NCBI RefSeq assembly: GCF_000317535.1
Contig: NC_019757.1
Coordinates: 2,496,501 to 2,560,500 of the forward strand
Direction of reading: 5' to 3'
DNA: 64,000 bases
Source of the DNA: Cylindrospermum stagnale PCC 7417
GTDB taxonomy: Bacteria; Cyanobacteriota; Cyanobacteriia; Cyanobacteriales; Nostocaceae
Made by a program: the position numbers and the translations under genes. The notes under the pieces are model-generated. The model saw only the letters and a list, made by a program, of their open reading frames with translations. It searched no databases and was not told the origin of the DNA. This document shows, in pieces, positions 63,963 to 64,000 of the stretch. The stretch's first letter is position 1, and every line of letters starts with the position of its first letter.

Positions 63963-64000
63963 TTAATTTTGATTAATTAATCTTCACCTAGCGAATGTAT

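Overview
The window looks like chromosomal DNA of a filamentous, Nostoc-type cyanobacterium. The reasons are abundant HIP1 octamers (GCGATCGC), heptanucleotide short tandem repeats (STRR-like) in and between genes, the photosystem I gene psaM, a dnaX gene interrupted by an intein, a valyl-tRNA synthetase carrying the cyanobacterial CAAD membrane domain, PEP-CTERM and CHAT/TPR proteins, and giant kinase hybrids. No rRNA, tRNA or CRISPR array was seen.

Layout. 0-6 kb: gatB (minus), then a two-gene Gabija-type anti-phage operon (gajA-gajB). 6-11 kb: a PEP-CTERM protein, then a same-strand group of cation-efflux transporter, two small secreted proteins ending in the same EPNFYQ peptide, and a PhoA-type alkaline phosphatase. 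11-17 kb: two conserved proteins of unknown role, a secreted zinc metalloprotease and a DUF4336 protein. 17-22 kb: a 1225-residue TPR-CHAT protease-like protein and a neighbour that duplicates only its N-terminal domain. 22-25 kb: dnaX with a 205-residue intein; inside the intein a zinc-finger, homing-endonuclease-like segment survives in another reading frame. 25-35 kb: housekeeping and conserved cyanobacterial genes (glycosyltransferase, EbsA-like, Pta-like, DprA-like, MAPEG, YajQ, GST, TPR protein, psaM, FGGY kinase). 35-41 kb, mostly minus strand: an AmpG-like transporter, a BadF/GlcNAc-kinase-like protein and an McrBC restriction pair whose mcrB has a TAG stop 34 codons before its natural end, plus a GxxExxY gene bounded by 35-bp inverted repeats. 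41-49 kb: valS, a small coiled-coil protein, a UbiB/ABC1 kinase and recN. 49-57 kb: a 1993-residue Ser/Thr kinase-ATPase-GAF-histidine kinase-receiver protein translationally coupled (TAATG) to a receiver-histidine kinase. 57-59 kb: a degenerate cyclase-like protein and an ATP adenylyltransferase.

The right end is a complete 3976-bp Tn3-family transposon (59648-63623): tyrosine recombinase and transposase divergently transcribed, 37-bp terminal inverted repeats and a perfect 5-bp target duplication (ATCTT). It splits a PIN-domain (VapC-like) gene; joining the flanks at one ATCTT copy restores a 183-codon frame.

Together the window holds two defence modules (Gabija, McrBC), one possible CHAT effector pair, one active-looking transposon and several cases where dispersed repeats have been absorbed into proteins. 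All functions are inferred from reading motifs by eye; no database search was run.
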